Of a DNA stretch of 61,450 nt, positions 32,950 to 42,917 are shown one piece after another. The notes below the pieces were generated by a model that was not told the DNA's origin, searched no databases, and was given only the letters and a program-made list of their open reading frames with translations. Source of the stretch: Candidatus Uhrbacteria bacterium RIFOXYB12_FULL_58_10 (lineage in GTDB: Bacteria; Patescibacteriota; Patescibacteriia; UBA9934; GWF2-40-263); NCBI GenBank assembly GCA_001791645.1, contig MGFA01000021.1:1-61450 (forward strand), written 5' to 3'. Numbering within the stretch: the stretch's first letter is position 1; each line of letters begins with the position of its first letter. The position numbers and the translations under genes are program-made.

Positions 32950-34189
32950 GACGTTCTGGCAAATAACATTGTTCTGCCTCCTTTGGGTTTTTAAAATCTG
33001 GAGTATATTTGTATCCATCGCCGAACCCAAGGTTTTTCATGAGCGTGGTGGGGGCATTGCGAAGGTGGATTGGGACTGGTTCCGCCGGAAGGTCGCGGAT
33101 GTCGCGCTGGACGCGGCCATAGGCAACGTAGAGCGCGTTCGATTTTGGCGCCTGTGCAAGGTATGCCACGCATTGGGCTAGGATGACGTTACATTCCGGC
33201 ATGCCAATTTGGTGGCTTGCCTGGAACGCCGCGACCGCCTGGACAAGCGCGTTTGGGTCCGCGAGCCCAATGTCCTCCGAGGCAAAGCGAACGAGTCGTC
33301 GTGCCACGTATATTGGGTCCTCGCCGGCCTCGAGCATGCGTCCGAGCCAATAGAGCGCGGCGTCCGCGTCCGAGCCGCGCATTGACTTGTGAAGCGCGGA
33401 GATCACGTTGTAGTGCTCCTCGCCCGCGCGATCATAGAGCAGATGCGTTTTTTGAAGGGCGTCCGCGACGCGCGTTCGGTCGACGTGGCCGGTGCTTGCC
33501 GCGAGTTCGAGCGCGTTCAACGCCACGCGCGCGTCGCCGTTTGACATCATCGCGAGATATTCCAAGGCATCATCGGCAGGCGGGGCTGTCATGGAAAGAC
33601 CGCGTTTTGCGTCTGATAGCGCGCGCCTTAAGATCGCGACGATGTCAGGAACATCGAGCATTTCAAGGATGAACACGCGGCAGCGGGAAAGAAGGGCGGC
33701 GTTCACCTCGAATGACGGATTTTCGGTTGTCGCGCCAATCAGGATGATGGTTCCGTGTTCGACCGCGGGAAGAAACGCGTCCTGCTGCGCCTTGTTGAAA
33801 CGATGTATTTCATCGACGAACAAAATCGTTTTTTCTCCGTACAGCTTTTGACGGTCTGCCGCCCCCGCGATGACCTCACGGATGTCCTTCACCGTTCCGG
33901 AAACCGCGCTGAACGGGACGAAGTTTGCCTTTGTTTGTTCGGCAATGATTTTGGCAAGCGTTGTTTTTCCGCTTCCGGGCGGTCCCCAAAAGACCATTGA
34001 CGGGATTTCGTCGCGAACAAGCGCTTCCCGCAAAATGGTTCCTTCGCCGATGATTTTCCGCTGTCCCTCATATTCCTCAAGCGTTTTTGGCCGCATTCGC
34101 TCCGCAAGGGGTGCGCTTCGGTTTTCGGTCTCCGGAGAGTCAAAGAGGGTTTTGGGCTTGGCCATAGGATAATACTGTAGCACGAACAC
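32918..34189 (-). CDS. rarA: Replication-associated recombination protein A (RarA/MgsA)
   Basis: LAERMRPKTLEEYEGQRKIIGEGTILREAL, FWGPPGSGKTTLAKIIA, ILFVDEIHRFNKAQQDAFLPAVEHGTIILIGATTENPSFEV. Confidence 0.95.
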   Translation of the reverse strand: MFVLQYYPMAKPKTLFDSPETENRSAPLAERMRPKTLEEYEGQRKIIGEGTILREALVRDEIPSMVFWGPPGSGKTTLAKIIAEQTKANFVPFSAVSGTVKDIREVIAGAADRQKLYGEKTILFVDEIHRFNKAQQDAFLPAVEHGTIILIGATTENPSFEVNAALLSRCRVFILEMLDVPDIVAILRRALSDAKRGLSMTAPPADDALEYLAMMSNGDARVALNALELAASTGHVDRTRVADALQKTHLLYDRAGEEHYNVISALHKSMRGSDADAALYWLGRMLEAGEDPIYVARRLVRFASEDIGLADPNALVQAVAAFQASHQIGMPECNVILAQCVAYLAQAPKSNALYVAYGRVQRDIRDLPAEPVPIHLRNAPTTLMKNLGFGDGYKYTPDFKNPKEAEQCYLPERLKGKKYLRPT

Positions 34190-34242
34190 GGATCCTTTGA
34201 TTTATTGACGGTTTTTCTATTTCTAGGTATGCTGCGCGGGTT

Positions 34243-35058
34243 ATGTTTATCACTGTCATTACCGATTGTCGCGACGCCAACGCGCAGTCACGCCAGGAAA
34301 CTCGTTACGCCGAACTGTTTCCTGGAACGCACGTGTCGTTCGTGGGCGTGACTTCGGACATCGAGGCGGCGGGAAATCTCATCGACATGCTTGACGCCGC
34401 GGGCGATGCCGAGGGAGTGGTTGCCGTAAACGTGGCACCACGCCATGGCCGGGCAAAGGAAAAGTGGCCGAATGGAACGCCGTTTGGGTACCTTTGGTTC
34501 AAGAAGGTACTGATCGTGTGCACCATTGACGGCGAAACGTTGTCGCTTTTGAAAAAGTTCGATCTTGCGGACCGAGTGAACGTAACGGATATCCGCGAGG
34601 TGATGGCATTTGGCGGATATGATGCCCCGACGATTGAACGCGCGGCTACCAGCCAGTTTCGTAGCTTTGATTATCTTCCGCGTCTCGCGCGCATCGTATG
34701 GGAGCACAAGCGCGTCCCGTGCGAGGTTCTGCCATTTTCAGAAGTTCCGGACGCGGGCCTGGGCGTATGGTGGATTGATTCCTTTGGCAACTGCAAGACC
34801 ACGCTGCTCCAGAGCGATATCCAGTTCGAGGAAGGGGCAAAGCGTGAGATCGTGCTTAACAAGTTGGCGATAGAGGCCACTTGTTATGCGCAACTTCGCT
34901 CTGTGCCGGATTACTACACCGGGCTCATCGCCGGGTCATCGGGATACGGCGACAGGCGATTCATTGAGCTCGTCGTACAGGGAAGCTCCGCGGCAAAGCA
35001 TTATCAGATCAGCCAGAAGGATACGTTTGAAATCAACGTTGGCGAGAAAGCCGTATAG
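34243..35058 (+). CDS. SAM hydroxide adenosyltransferase-like (DUF62) protein
   Basis: FITVITDCRDANAQSRQETRYAELF; WWIDSFGNCKTTLLQSDI; AGSSGYGDRRFIELVVQGSSAAK C-terminal domain pattern. Confidence 0.65.
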   Translation: MFITVITDCRDANAQSRQETRYAELFPGTHVSFVGVTSDIEAAGNLIDMLDAAGDAEGVVAVNVAPRHGRAKEKWPNGTPFGYLWFKKVLIVCTIDGETLSLLKKFDLADRVNVTDIREVMAFGGYDAPTIERAATSQFRSFDYLPRLARIVWEHKRVPCEVLPFSEVPDAGLGVWWIDSFGNCKTTLLQSDIQFEEGAKREIVLNKLAIEATCYAQLRSVPDYYTGLIAGSSGYGDRRFIELVVQGSSAAKHYQISQKDTFEINVGEKAV

Positions 35059-35148
35059 ACCCCTTATGCGTCCGCGATAGATGCGGTCCGGATACGGTTT
35101 ACATGATACCAAAAGACCCGCTGTCGCGGGTCCATTTCTTCGATTTGT

Positions 35149-36603
35149 TTAAACGCCCATGCCTCCGAAGAATTTGCGCGGAGCCATCTTCGGCCTGCGG
35201 CTCCCGCCGCTGCGTCCGCCGGGTTTGGATCCGCCCTGTGGCCTTCGTGATGGCACTCCTTCAGCCTTTGCGCCCTTGTCGCGACGGTATTCTGAATCAT
35301 AGGAGGGGCGCGGGGCACTCGCGCCGATCACCGAGGTACTCCGCGGCCTCGAAGACGACGAAGCGCCATGGGTAGGACGTGGCGCGCCGCCCCCGTGTCC
35401 GCCATGCGGACGGCGAGAGAATGAGCGACTGTCACGGTCGCCTGCGTCGGACATGTCGAGTTTGCGCGCGGGCGGGAGATCTGGAGTTTTTGTGATGTTT
35501 AGCTGGATGCGAACGAGCTTTTCAATTTCACGCACGTCTTTGCCCTGGTCCGGCGTGGCGAACGAAATGGCCTTGCCGGCCATTCCGGCGCGGCCCGTGC
35601 GACCGATGCGGTGCACATAATCTTCAGCCTGGTCCGGAAGGTCAAAGTTTATCACGAGTTCGATGCCGGTTACGTCAATGCCGCGCGCGGCAATGTCAGT
35701 GGCGACCAACACGCGGTACTTGCCGTTTTTAAAACCTTCGAGCGCCTCGCGACGTTGGCTAAGCGAACGATTCGAGTGAATTTCCGCGGCCGTGAAATCC
35801 ATCTTTTTTAGCATACGCGAGATTTTGGTCGCTCCGTGCTTGGTGCGCGAGAACACGAGAACCGTGCCGTGATACTCGTTGAGCAGTTTTTCAAGCAAAC
35901 GGATTTTGTCGGATTTTTCGACCACGAACAATTCCTGCGCGACCCCTTCGGCCGCGGTTCCAGAGCGCGCGATTTCCACGCGCACCGGCATGGCCATGTA
36001 GTTCGCGGCAATCTTTGAAATTTCCGGCGGCATGGTCGCGCTGAACAGGAGAGTCTGGCGCTTCGGCGGAACATGCTTGAGCACGCGGTTGATTTGCGGG
36101 GCAAATCCCATGTCGAGCATACGGTCCGCTTCGTCGAGCACGAGGACCGTGACATTCGAAAGGTCGACGCTTCGTTGGTCCAAGTGGTCGTTGAGACGAC
36201 CGGGGGTGGCGACAATCACGTGCGGATTCTTTTTGATCGCCGAGATCTGGTTTCCAATGGAAGCCCCACCAATAAGCACGGCGGTGCGAAGTCCTGCCTG
36301 TTTGCCGATTTTCTGCAGTGTCTCATCGACCTGCAGCGCCAATTCGCGCGTGGGAAGCAAAACGAGGCCGCGGCCCTTGGTGGCCGCGAGCCGCATGAGC
36401 ATGGGGATGGAGAAAGCAAGGGTTTTGCCCGTTCCCGTTTGCGCGATGCCGATGACGTCCTGTCCTTGGACGGCGATCGGGATGGCTTTCTCCTGAATCG
36501 GAGTCGGCGTGACATACTTAAGTCGGGCAAGGACGTCGAGCAAGCTCGGCGCGATTCCAAGCCCGTAGAACCCACCATTTTGGGGGTTTTGGGTGTTGGT
36601 CAT
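35149..36603 (-). CDS. DEAD-box RNA helicase (RhlE-like)
   Basis: PTPIQEKAIPIAVQGQDVIGIAQTGTGKTLAFSIPML, VLDEADRMLDMGF, FSATMP, HRIGRTGRAG; basic/Gly-rich tail. Confidence 0.94.
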   Translation of the reverse strand: MTNTQNPQNGGFYGLGIAPSLLDVLARLKYVTPTPIQEKAIPIAVQGQDVIGIAQTGTGKTLAFSIPMLMRLAATKGRGLVLLPTRELALQVDETLQKIGKQAGLRTAVLIGGASIGNQISAIKKNPHVIVATPGRLNDHLDQRSVDLSNVTVLVLDEADRMLDMGFAPQINRVLKHVPPKRQTLLFSATMPPEISKIAANYMAMPVRVEIARSGTAAEGVAQELFVVEKSDKIRLLEKLLNEYHGTVLVFSRTKHGATKISRMLKKMDFTAAEIHSNRSLSQRREALEGFKNGKYRVLVATDIAARGIDVTGIELVINFDLPDQAEDYVHRIGRTGRAGMAGKAISFATPDQGKDVREIEKLVRIQLNITKTPDLPPARKLDMSDAGDRDSRSFSRRPHGGHGGGAPRPTHGASSSSRPRSTSVIGASAPRPSYDSEYRRDKGAKAEGVPSRRPQGGSKPGGRSGGSRRPKMAPRKFFGGMGV

Positions 36604-36610
36604 ACGAAAT

Positions 36611-36639
36611 AAGGTGACCCGATTCCTTCGGGTCACCTT
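36611..36639. promoter_or_regulatory. Stable hairpin in the divergent helicase/ABC-F intergenic region
   Basis: AAGGTGACCCGA-TTCC-TTCGGGTCACCTT, immediately 5' of the helicase start on the minus strand. Confidence 0.6.
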
Positions 36640-36760
36640 AATCGTTGACACACGAGGTTCGAGTCCGTTGGCCCTGTCAGCAGGGTCAAATCACAAAGAA
36701 TACTACCTCATTTCTTCAGAAATGTCAAGATTTTATGGGTCTGTGCTAAAATGCTGCCAC

Positions 36761-38536
36761 ATGCGACCGCTTCTTGAGGCTACGGGCCTCGTGAAAATCT
36801 ATGGGAGGCAGAAAGTCCTTGACAAGGTCTCGTTTGTCATTTCCGAGGGGGCTCACATAGGATTAATTGGAAGAAACGGTTCCGGAAAGACAACCCTTCT
36901 CAGAATTCTGGCAGGTGACGAAGAATGCGACGGCGGGGACGTGCGCCAGATGCCTTGGGCGCGGCTTGGCGTGCTGCGACAGCACGATTTGCTTCCGGAA
37001 ACCGGCACGACGATCGCGTTTTTGGCGGACGGCAGCGGTCGGCCTGAGTGGGAATGCGCGAAACTCGCCGCGCGGTTCGGACTTTGTCCCGCGGAGCTTC
37101 AAAAGGCGCCGGCGTCGCTGTCGGGCGGCTATCAGATGCGCGTGAAAATCGTCCGCATGCTGCTCGATCGTCCGACGCTGCTGTTGCTCGACGAACCCAT
37201 GAACTATCTTGACCTTCCGACGTTGCTCCTACTCGAGGAATTCCTGAAGGATTATCCGGGCGCGTTCGTAATGACCTCGCATGATCGGGAGGCCATGCAA
37301 AACATCTGCGCGTCTACCTGGGAAATTGAGCGCGCCATGCTTTCCGAGTTTCCAGGCGACTTGGAGACATATCTGGATTGGAAGGAAGAACAGGCCGAGT
37401 TCGTGCGGCGGACGAACAAGAGACTCAGGCGTGAAATGGCGGACGCGCAGGCGTTTGTTGATCGCTTTCGCGCGAAAGCAAGCCTGGCAACTCGCGCGCA
37501 AAGCAAGATGAAACATATTGCCAAGCTCCGCACGCAGCTGCGGCAAACTGGAACGGATCTTCCAACCGCAGCGTTTCGCATCCCGTGTCCGAGAATCACA
37601 TCGGGTCCGGCCGTAGTATGCGACGGACTTTCCGTAGGGTATGGCGGCATGGCCGTGGTGCGAGATATTTCGCTCGATATTCCGCGCGGGGCAAAGGTGG
37701 GAGTGGTCGGAGAAAACGGGAGAGGGAAGTCAACGCTCCTGAAGACGCTCGCGGGGATACTTCCCGCCATCGACGGAACGTACAAATGGTGGCATCATGC
37801 GGATATCGGCTACTTCTCCCAATTGTCGGAGGACACCCTGTCTCCGGACATGACCGTGCTGCAAGCGCTCACGGCTGCCGCGCCGTCGGACGCATCCGCC
37901 GAGCAAGTGCTCGCCGCGGCCGGCGCGTTTCTTTTTCGAAACGACGACCTTGAAAAGCCCTGCCGCGTGTTATCCGGCGGCGAGCGTGCTCGCGTCCGTT
38001 TGGCCCGTCTCATCCTCCGAGCACATAATGTGCTCATCCTCGACGAGCCAACGAACCATCTGGACGTCGAAACGGTCGAGGTGCTCGCCGGAGCCTTGAA
38101 GCAGTATCCGGGAACGGTCGTCGTGGTGTCTCACGCTCGTACGTTCATGAACGCGCTCGTGGATCGTTTGTATGAGATTCGGTCCGGTTCCATCCGGCAC
38201 TATACGGGGACCTATGAGGAATACGTGTCCGACCTCACGGCGTACTCGGAGGAGGTTTCGCACGCATCGGCCGACGTGGCGGACGAACGCATTGAGGCGA
38301 ATAAGGAGCGCAAGGAGCGCACGGCCGTTCTTCGACAGCTTCGACGATCACAGGAACGGTTCGAGGCGAGGATGGCGGCCGTCGACAAGGAAAAAAGCAT
38401 GTTGCTCGCCTTCTTTTTTGAGAATCCGACCGATTATGCGCCGGACAAGGCCATGCGGCTTGCGGAGCTCAATGACGAACTTTCCAGTCTTGAAAAGGAG
38501 TGGCTCGCGGTCGAAGAAAAAATAATCCTGGCATAA
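36761..38536 (+). CDS. ABC-F family ATP-binding protein
   Basis: Two ABC domains: LIGRNGSGKTTLLRILAGDEE...LSGGYQMRVKIVRMLLDRPTLLLLDEP and VVGENGRGKSTLLKTLAG...LSGGERARVRLARLILRAHNVLILDEPTNHLD. Confidence 0.94.
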   Translation: MRPLLEATGLVKIYGRQKVLDKVSFVISEGAHIGLIGRNGSGKTTLLRILAGDEECDGGDVRQMPWARLGVLRQHDLLPETGTTIAFLADGSGRPEWECAKLAARFGLCPAELQKAPASLSGGYQMRVKIVRMLLDRPTLLLLDEPMNYLDLPTLLLLEEFLKDYPGAFVMTSHDREAMQNICASTWEIERAMLSEFPGDLETYLDWKEEQAEFVRRTNKRLRREMADAQAFVDRFRAKASLATRAQSKMKHIAKLRTQLRQTGTDLPTAAFRIPCPRITSGPAVVCDGLSVGYGGMAVVRDISLDIPRGAKVGVVGENGRGKSTLLKTLAGILPAIDGTYKWWHHADIGYFSQLSEDTLSPDMTVLQALTAAAPSDASAEQVLAAAGAFLFRNDDLEKPCRVLSGGERARVRLARLILRAHNVLILDEPTNHLDVETVEVLAGALKQYPGTVVVVSHARTFMNALVDRLYEIRSGSIRHYTGTYEEYVSDLTAYSEEVSHASADVADERIEANKERKERTAVLRQLRRSQERFEARMAAVDKEKSMLLAFFFENPTDYAPDKAMRLAELNDELSSLEKEWLAVEEKIILA

Positions 38537-38547
38537 GCCAAAGCGGT

Positions 38548-39057
38548 ATGCGCGTTCCAAAACGCCGTGGCGAACAATTGGCTCAGACGAAAAAGACACA
38601 CGATGCGTTTTTAACGCCCGCGGCCATTCAGCGCATGCGTGATGAAATCCTGCGACTTGAAAAAAAGGAGCGCCCGCCCGCGGCCGAGGAATTGCGTCGT
38701 ACGGCGGCCATGGGGGATTTGTCGGAAAATGCCGCGTATTCATATGCGAAATTGCAACTTCGGCGCATCAACAACCGCATTGATTCGCTCAAGCTTCGCG
38801 TGGCGAACGCGATTCCGATTGAATCCGGAGTGGGTGAGGATGGACGTGTTCGGATCGGAACAAGCGTGACTGTTCGCGCGGGAGGGCGTGAACAGACGTT
38901 TGAAGTCGTTGGCGCGCAGGAGACGAATCCATTGCGCGGACGCATCTCGTATTTGTCTCCCATCGGCGCCGCGCTCATGGGAAAGAAGAAAGGAGAAGGG
39001 GCAACGGTCGCCACGGCCTTCGGAGAGGTCACGTATGAAATTCTAGGGGTTCGATAA
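38548..39057 (+). CDS. greA: Transcription elongation factor GreA/GreB family
   Basis: MRDEILRLEKKERPPAAEELRRTAAMGDLSENAAYSYAKLQLRRINNRIDSL; C-terminal PISPLG-like GRISYLSPIGAALMGKKKGE. Confidence 0.88.
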   Translation: MRVPKRRGEQLAQTKKTHDAFLTPAAIQRMRDEILRLEKKERPPAAEELRRTAAMGDLSENAAYSYAKLQLRRINNRIDSLKLRVANAIPIESGVGEDGRVRIGTSVTVRAGGREQTFEVVGAQETNPLRGRISYLSPIGAALMGKKKGEGATVATAFGEVTYEILGVR

Positions 39058-39059
39058 TT

Positions 39060-40304
39060 ATGCGTATCGCGATCATTGGCGGAGGGGCTGCCGGGCTCAT
39101 GTGTGCCGCAACCGCGCTCGAAGCTTATCCGGACGCCGAAGTGTTTTTGATCGAGCGCAACGATGGGCTTGGGAAAAAGGTTATCATTTCCGGCGGAGGC
39201 CGATGCAACGTTACGACCGGCATTCGCGACGTTCGGACGCTTCTCACCAAATATCCGCGCGGCGGCAAATTTTTAACGCGCGCCATGCATCGATTCTCGC
39301 CGGAAGCCGTGTATGCCTGGTTTGAAGAACACGGAGTGCCATTAAAGACGCAGGCGGATCAGCGCGTGTTTCCGCGGTCGGACGATGGGCATGATATTGT
39401 CCGGGCGTTTGAAACTTTTTTCCAAAATCCACGTGCTCATCTTTTGTTGAACACATCTTGTATTCAGGTAGAAAAACAAAAGGATGAGTTCGTCTTGACG
39501 CTAAGGGGAACAGACGAGCCATTGCGAGCCGATGCGCTTGTCCTTACGACGGGCGGACAAGCATACCGTCAAACCGGATCCACGGGCGACGGCTATGCGT
39601 TCGCCGCCGCGCTCGGCCACACCATTACCCCGCTTGCTCCGTCGCTCAACGCGTTTTATACGAGCGAGACCTGGCCCGGGGAGCTTTCCGGGCTGTCGTT
39701 TCAGAACGCGACCGTCTCCTCGCCGCGTGACAGGCGCTTTTCGTTCACGGGCCCGTTTCTGTTCACGCACAAGGGGGTGAGCGGACCGGCCGTGTTCGCC
39801 CTGTCTTCGATTGTTGCCTTTGAAACGTACGATGCCAGGCATCCGCTCGAAATTCGCATCGACCTGTTTCCCGAGCGGACGTTCGATGCGATGCGGGCCG
39901 AGATCGAACAATACGCCGCGGAAATGCCAAACAAGCAGTTCGTCAACGTACTCGGAATGACCGTTCCAAAATCCTTGTCCGAAGTGATAATTCGCGAGCT
40001 TGGCATTTCGGAAACGAAGCGCGCGAACCAGGTGGCCAAAAAAGATATTGCGCGCGCCGTCGAGTGGCTAAAAGGAATTCCATTGCATGTGGTGCAACGC
40101 GGGTCGGGGGATGAATTCGTCACGGCCGGTGGCGTGGAGTTGTCTGAGATCGACCCCGGGACTATGGAGTCGAAGGTGTGCCCAGGTTTATTTTTCGCCG
40201 GGGAAATTCTGAACGTGGACGGATTTACGGGTGGATTTAATCTCCAGGCTTCCTGGGCCACCGGACGCCTGGCAGGAGAGAACGTTGGGAAAACACACAA
40301 ATAA
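39060..40304 (+). CDS. HI0933-family NAD(P)/FAD-dependent oxidoreductase
   Basis: IAIIGGGAAGLMCAATALEAYPDAEVFLIERNDGLGKKVIISGGGRCNVT; FFAGEILNVDGFTGGFNLQASWATG. Confidence 0.94.
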   Translation: MRIAIIGGGAAGLMCAATALEAYPDAEVFLIERNDGLGKKVIISGGGRCNVTTGIRDVRTLLTKYPRGGKFLTRAMHRFSPEAVYAWFEEHGVPLKTQADQRVFPRSDDGHDIVRAFETFFQNPRAHLLLNTSCIQVEKQKDEFVLTLRGTDEPLRADALVLTTGGQAYRQTGSTGDGYAFAAALGHTITPLAPSLNAFYTSETWPGELSGLSFQNATVSSPRDRRFSFTGPFLFTHKGVSGPAVFALSSIVAFETYDARHPLEIRIDLFPERTFDAMRAEIEQYAAEMPNKQFVNVLGMTVPKSLSEVIIRELGISETKRANQVAKKDIARAVEWLKGIPLHVVQRGSGDEFVTAGGVELSEIDPGTMESKVCPGLFFAGEILNVDGFTGGFNLQASWATGRLAGENVGKTHK

Positions 40305-40325
40305 AAGACTCGGACAGCTCGATAG

Positions 40326-40787
40326 TCAGGAGCTTTGCGGGTCTTTTTCCTTTCCAAACGCGACGACGATCCAGTCCTCGAGAAACCGGAGGAACTCTTC
40401 GCGACGGTCCTCGAAGCACGCCTCGGCTAAATGGTCGAACGGGCGGCTTTCCGGAGTGTATTCAAAATGGACGCGGATTTCCCGGTCCATGAAAACGCGC
40501 AAATGATACTGAAAGTGGAAGTTGGCCAGCTTTCGTAGCCCGATGATTTCGTCGCTGTCGACCCAGGCGATGCGATGGTCACAAAACCCGTGATGCGTCT
40601 TTAGGTGTTCGATGAGTCCTTGGACCGACCGGCCAGGCGCAAGGTATCCAATGAGGAAATTTTGGCGAATATTATGTCGGATGATGCCGAGCCTCAGCAA
40701 TGCGTCGCGGACATAAGGAAACACCGGGGCGAGCACGGCCCAGGCAGAAGCCTTGAATCTGTCGAATAACGAGAGGCGAATGTACAT
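40326..40787 (-). CDS. Hypothetical protein
   Basis: 153-aa ORF, acidic/aromatic; no family recognised. Confidence 0.5.
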   Translation of the reverse strand: MYIRLSLFDRFKASAWAVLAPVFPYVRDALLRLGIIRHNIRQNFLIGYLAPGRSVQGLIEHLKTHHGFCDHRIAWVDSDEIIGLRKLANFHFQYHLRVFMDREIRVHFEYTPESRPFDHLAEACFEDRREEFLRFLEDWIVVAFGKEKDPQSS

Positions 40788-40853
40788 GTTTCGAGTATAG
40801 CAGAGCCATTGACAGGACGGAACAAATTTGGTTCAGTGCGCGCGGAGGTGCTT

Positions 40854-41933
40854 ATGGAATCAGCAGACAAGCCCGTCGTGCCGTTCAATCCGAACGGGGG
40901 CCTTACCCTCGTCGCAATGCCCGGGTTCGAGGAACAGGCACGACGCGCGGCGCGGCGCGTGGACGAACTGAGCCGCCGTTCCGCGAACAAGCAGTATACC
41001 CCCGTGGATCTGGCGATCCCGGAGGTCGGGGAGCATCCGAGCGGCGAACCATACATGTATCTCGGGAAGCGGCACATCGGCGGGCACGACTGCGTGATCA
41101 TCACGAGCGGCCCGGGAACCCACCAGATGCAGAGCGAGCTCTTCTGGGTCCTGAACCACCTGCAGGGCAGGCACGCGGGGCGCATCACGGTGGTCACCGG
41201 CTACTTCCCCCTCGGTCGCACGGACAAGGATGAGGGCGAAAAGGGGTTCGCCATGGTGTCCTACGTGGTGGCGATGATGCAGGCGGCCGCGAACGACAGG
41301 CTGTCGCGCATCGTTTCGGTGGACATGCACGCGGCGCAGACCGTTGGCGCGGGTCGCTCCGGGAGCATCACCGAGCTGTCGATGGTGCGCGTCGTGCTCG
41401 ACCGCGCCATCCGCGACGTGTTGAACGCGGGGCAGAGACCCGTGCTGGTGTTTCCGGACGACGGGTCTGCAAAGCGCACGGGGGAGGCGATCGACCGGCT
41501 CGAGGCCGATCTTCGCATGCACCTGCCCGTGGTGTGTGGCATCAAGCGTCGCAAGTCGAGCACCCATGCGGAGCTGCGCCGGCTGTTCGGCGACGTCGAC
41601 CAGCTGCCTGGCGCGATCGCGCTCTGCGTCGACGACGAGATCGCCACCGGAGGGACCAACGTCACCGCCGCCGCCGGCATCATCGGCGAGTACCGCGCCC
41701 TCGAAGTGCGGACGGTCGTCACGCACGGCGTGTTCGGGAAGGGCTTCGCGGAACGATTTTCCGTGTCCGATTGCCCGGTGAGCCGCGTGTACGTCACCGA
41801 TACCATCCCGCCGCGCCCGTGGCTCGCAGGCTTCCTGGAGTCCGGGAGAATCGTGGTCGTCCCTTGGACGGACGAGCTTGCGGAGGCGCTGTACTTCATG
41901 CACTGGAACACGTCGATTCGTTCCATGCGCTGA
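40854..41933 (+). CDS. prs: Ribose-phosphate pyrophosphokinase-like protein
   Basis: GTHQMQSELFWVLNHLQGRHAGRITVVTGYFPLGRTDK; PRPP-binding-loop-like LCVDDEIATGGTNVTAAAGII. Confidence 0.82.
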   Translation: MESADKPVVPFNPNGGLTLVAMPGFEEQARRAARRVDELSRRSANKQYTPVDLAIPEVGEHPSGEPYMYLGKRHIGGHDCVIITSGPGTHQMQSELFWVLNHLQGRHAGRITVVTGYFPLGRTDKDEGEKGFAMVSYVVAMMQAAANDRLSRIVSVDMHAAQTVGAGRSGSITELSMVRVVLDRAIRDVLNAGQRPVLVFPDDGSAKRTGEAIDRLEADLRMHLPVVCGIKRRKSSTHAELRRLFGDVDQLPGAIALCVDDEIATGGTNVTAAAGIIGEYRALEVRTVVTHGVFGKGFAERFSVSDCPVSRVYVTDTIPPRPWLAGFLESGRIVVVPWTDELAEALYFMHWNTSIRSMR

Positions 41934-41937
41934 CTTC

Positions 41938-41964
41938 ATTGGCCAATTTCGGCCAATTTTTTTA
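41938..41964. terminator. Terminator between convergent prs-like and corA
   Basis: ATTGGCC-AATTTC-GGCCAAT followed by TTTTTTTA. Confidence 0.75.
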
Positions 41965-42885
41965 TCTCCTCAGTCCGCGGCCGGTGACTAGGGTGCCGAT
42001 GAGCGAGACCACGAGCGATGCGACGATAATCGCGAATGGGATCCAAAGATGGTTTGCGAAGGGAAGCCCCTGCACGTTCATTCCGTAAAAACTCGCGATG
42101 AGCGTTGGCGGCATGAGCGAAACCGAAATGACCGTGAGCGTGCCGAGACGGTCGTTGGTGCGATGCGCCAGCACGGTTTCGTTCACCTCGAACAGGGTGT
42201 CCACGGTCGCGTGGAGATTGGCAACGTTCACGCGATAGCCGTCGAGCTTGTCCTCAAGATCCTCGAAGTACACGCGGTGCTCCTCGGGAAGGAAGTCGCG
42301 CTTCATGTCGCCGAGTTTTCGGATCACGCGGCGCTGCGGCTCGAGCGAGTGCAGGAGGTGGAGCACGTTGCGGCGAAGCGCGCCGAGGCGGATGGTGGTT
42401 TCGCGGGCGTTGTGTTCCGCGACCTCTTCCTCGAGCAGGTGTGTTTCTCGCATGAGTTCCGCGATGATGCGGCCGTATTCCTCGAACACCGCGTCAAGCA
42501 CGTGGTAGGTGAGCAGGCTGACGGGCTGGCCGGACTTTGTCGTTTCACGCCGCATGCGCGGCGACTGCCTGACGAGTTGAAAATATCGGTCGAGCGCCTC
42601 GATCGGCTCGGCCGCGGCCGTGACAAAGTAGGTGTTTTCCAGAAACATCGCGAAGTGCCTGTTGCGAAGCTCGCGTCGCACGCGGTCGTATCTTGGGACG
42701 ATAATGATCGCCATCGCGTAGTACTTGTATTCGTCGAGCTTCGGAAAGTCCGTCGCCTCCGCAATGTCCTCGTAGTCGAGCGTATGAAATTTAAATGTGG
42801 CGCGCATCGCCTCCTGCATGGGCGCGTCGCATGGCGATGCGTGCCACCAGGTGTATGCCTTTTCTTCGAGGTTTGGAATTTCCAT
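41962..42885 (-). CDS. corA: CorA-family divalent cation transporter
   Basis: C-terminal ASFYGMNVQGLPF (GMN motif) and two TM helices. Confidence 0.93.
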   Translation of the reverse strand: MEIPNLEEKAYTWWHASPCDAPMQEAMRATFKFHTLDYEDIAEATDFPKLDEYKYYAMAIIIVPRYDRVRRELRNRHFAMFLENTYFVTAAAEPIEALDRYFQLVRQSPRMRRETTKSGQPVSLLTYHVLDAVFEEYGRIIAELMRETHLLEEEVAEHNARETTIRLGALRRNVLHLLHSLEPQRRVIRKLGDMKRDFLPEEHRVYFEDLEDKLDGYRVNVANLHATVDTLFEVNETVLAHRTNDRLGTLTVISVSLMPPTLIASFYGMNVQGLPFANHLWIPFAIIVASLVVSLIGTLVTGRGLRR

Positions 42886-42917
42886 AGGACATGCGTTACG
42901 TTCCTGGCAATGATACC

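Noticed and set aside
36593-36760. N-terminal extension of the ABC-F ORF
   Set aside because: It would translate through the intergenic hairpin; the ABC domain starts right after the ATG at 36761.
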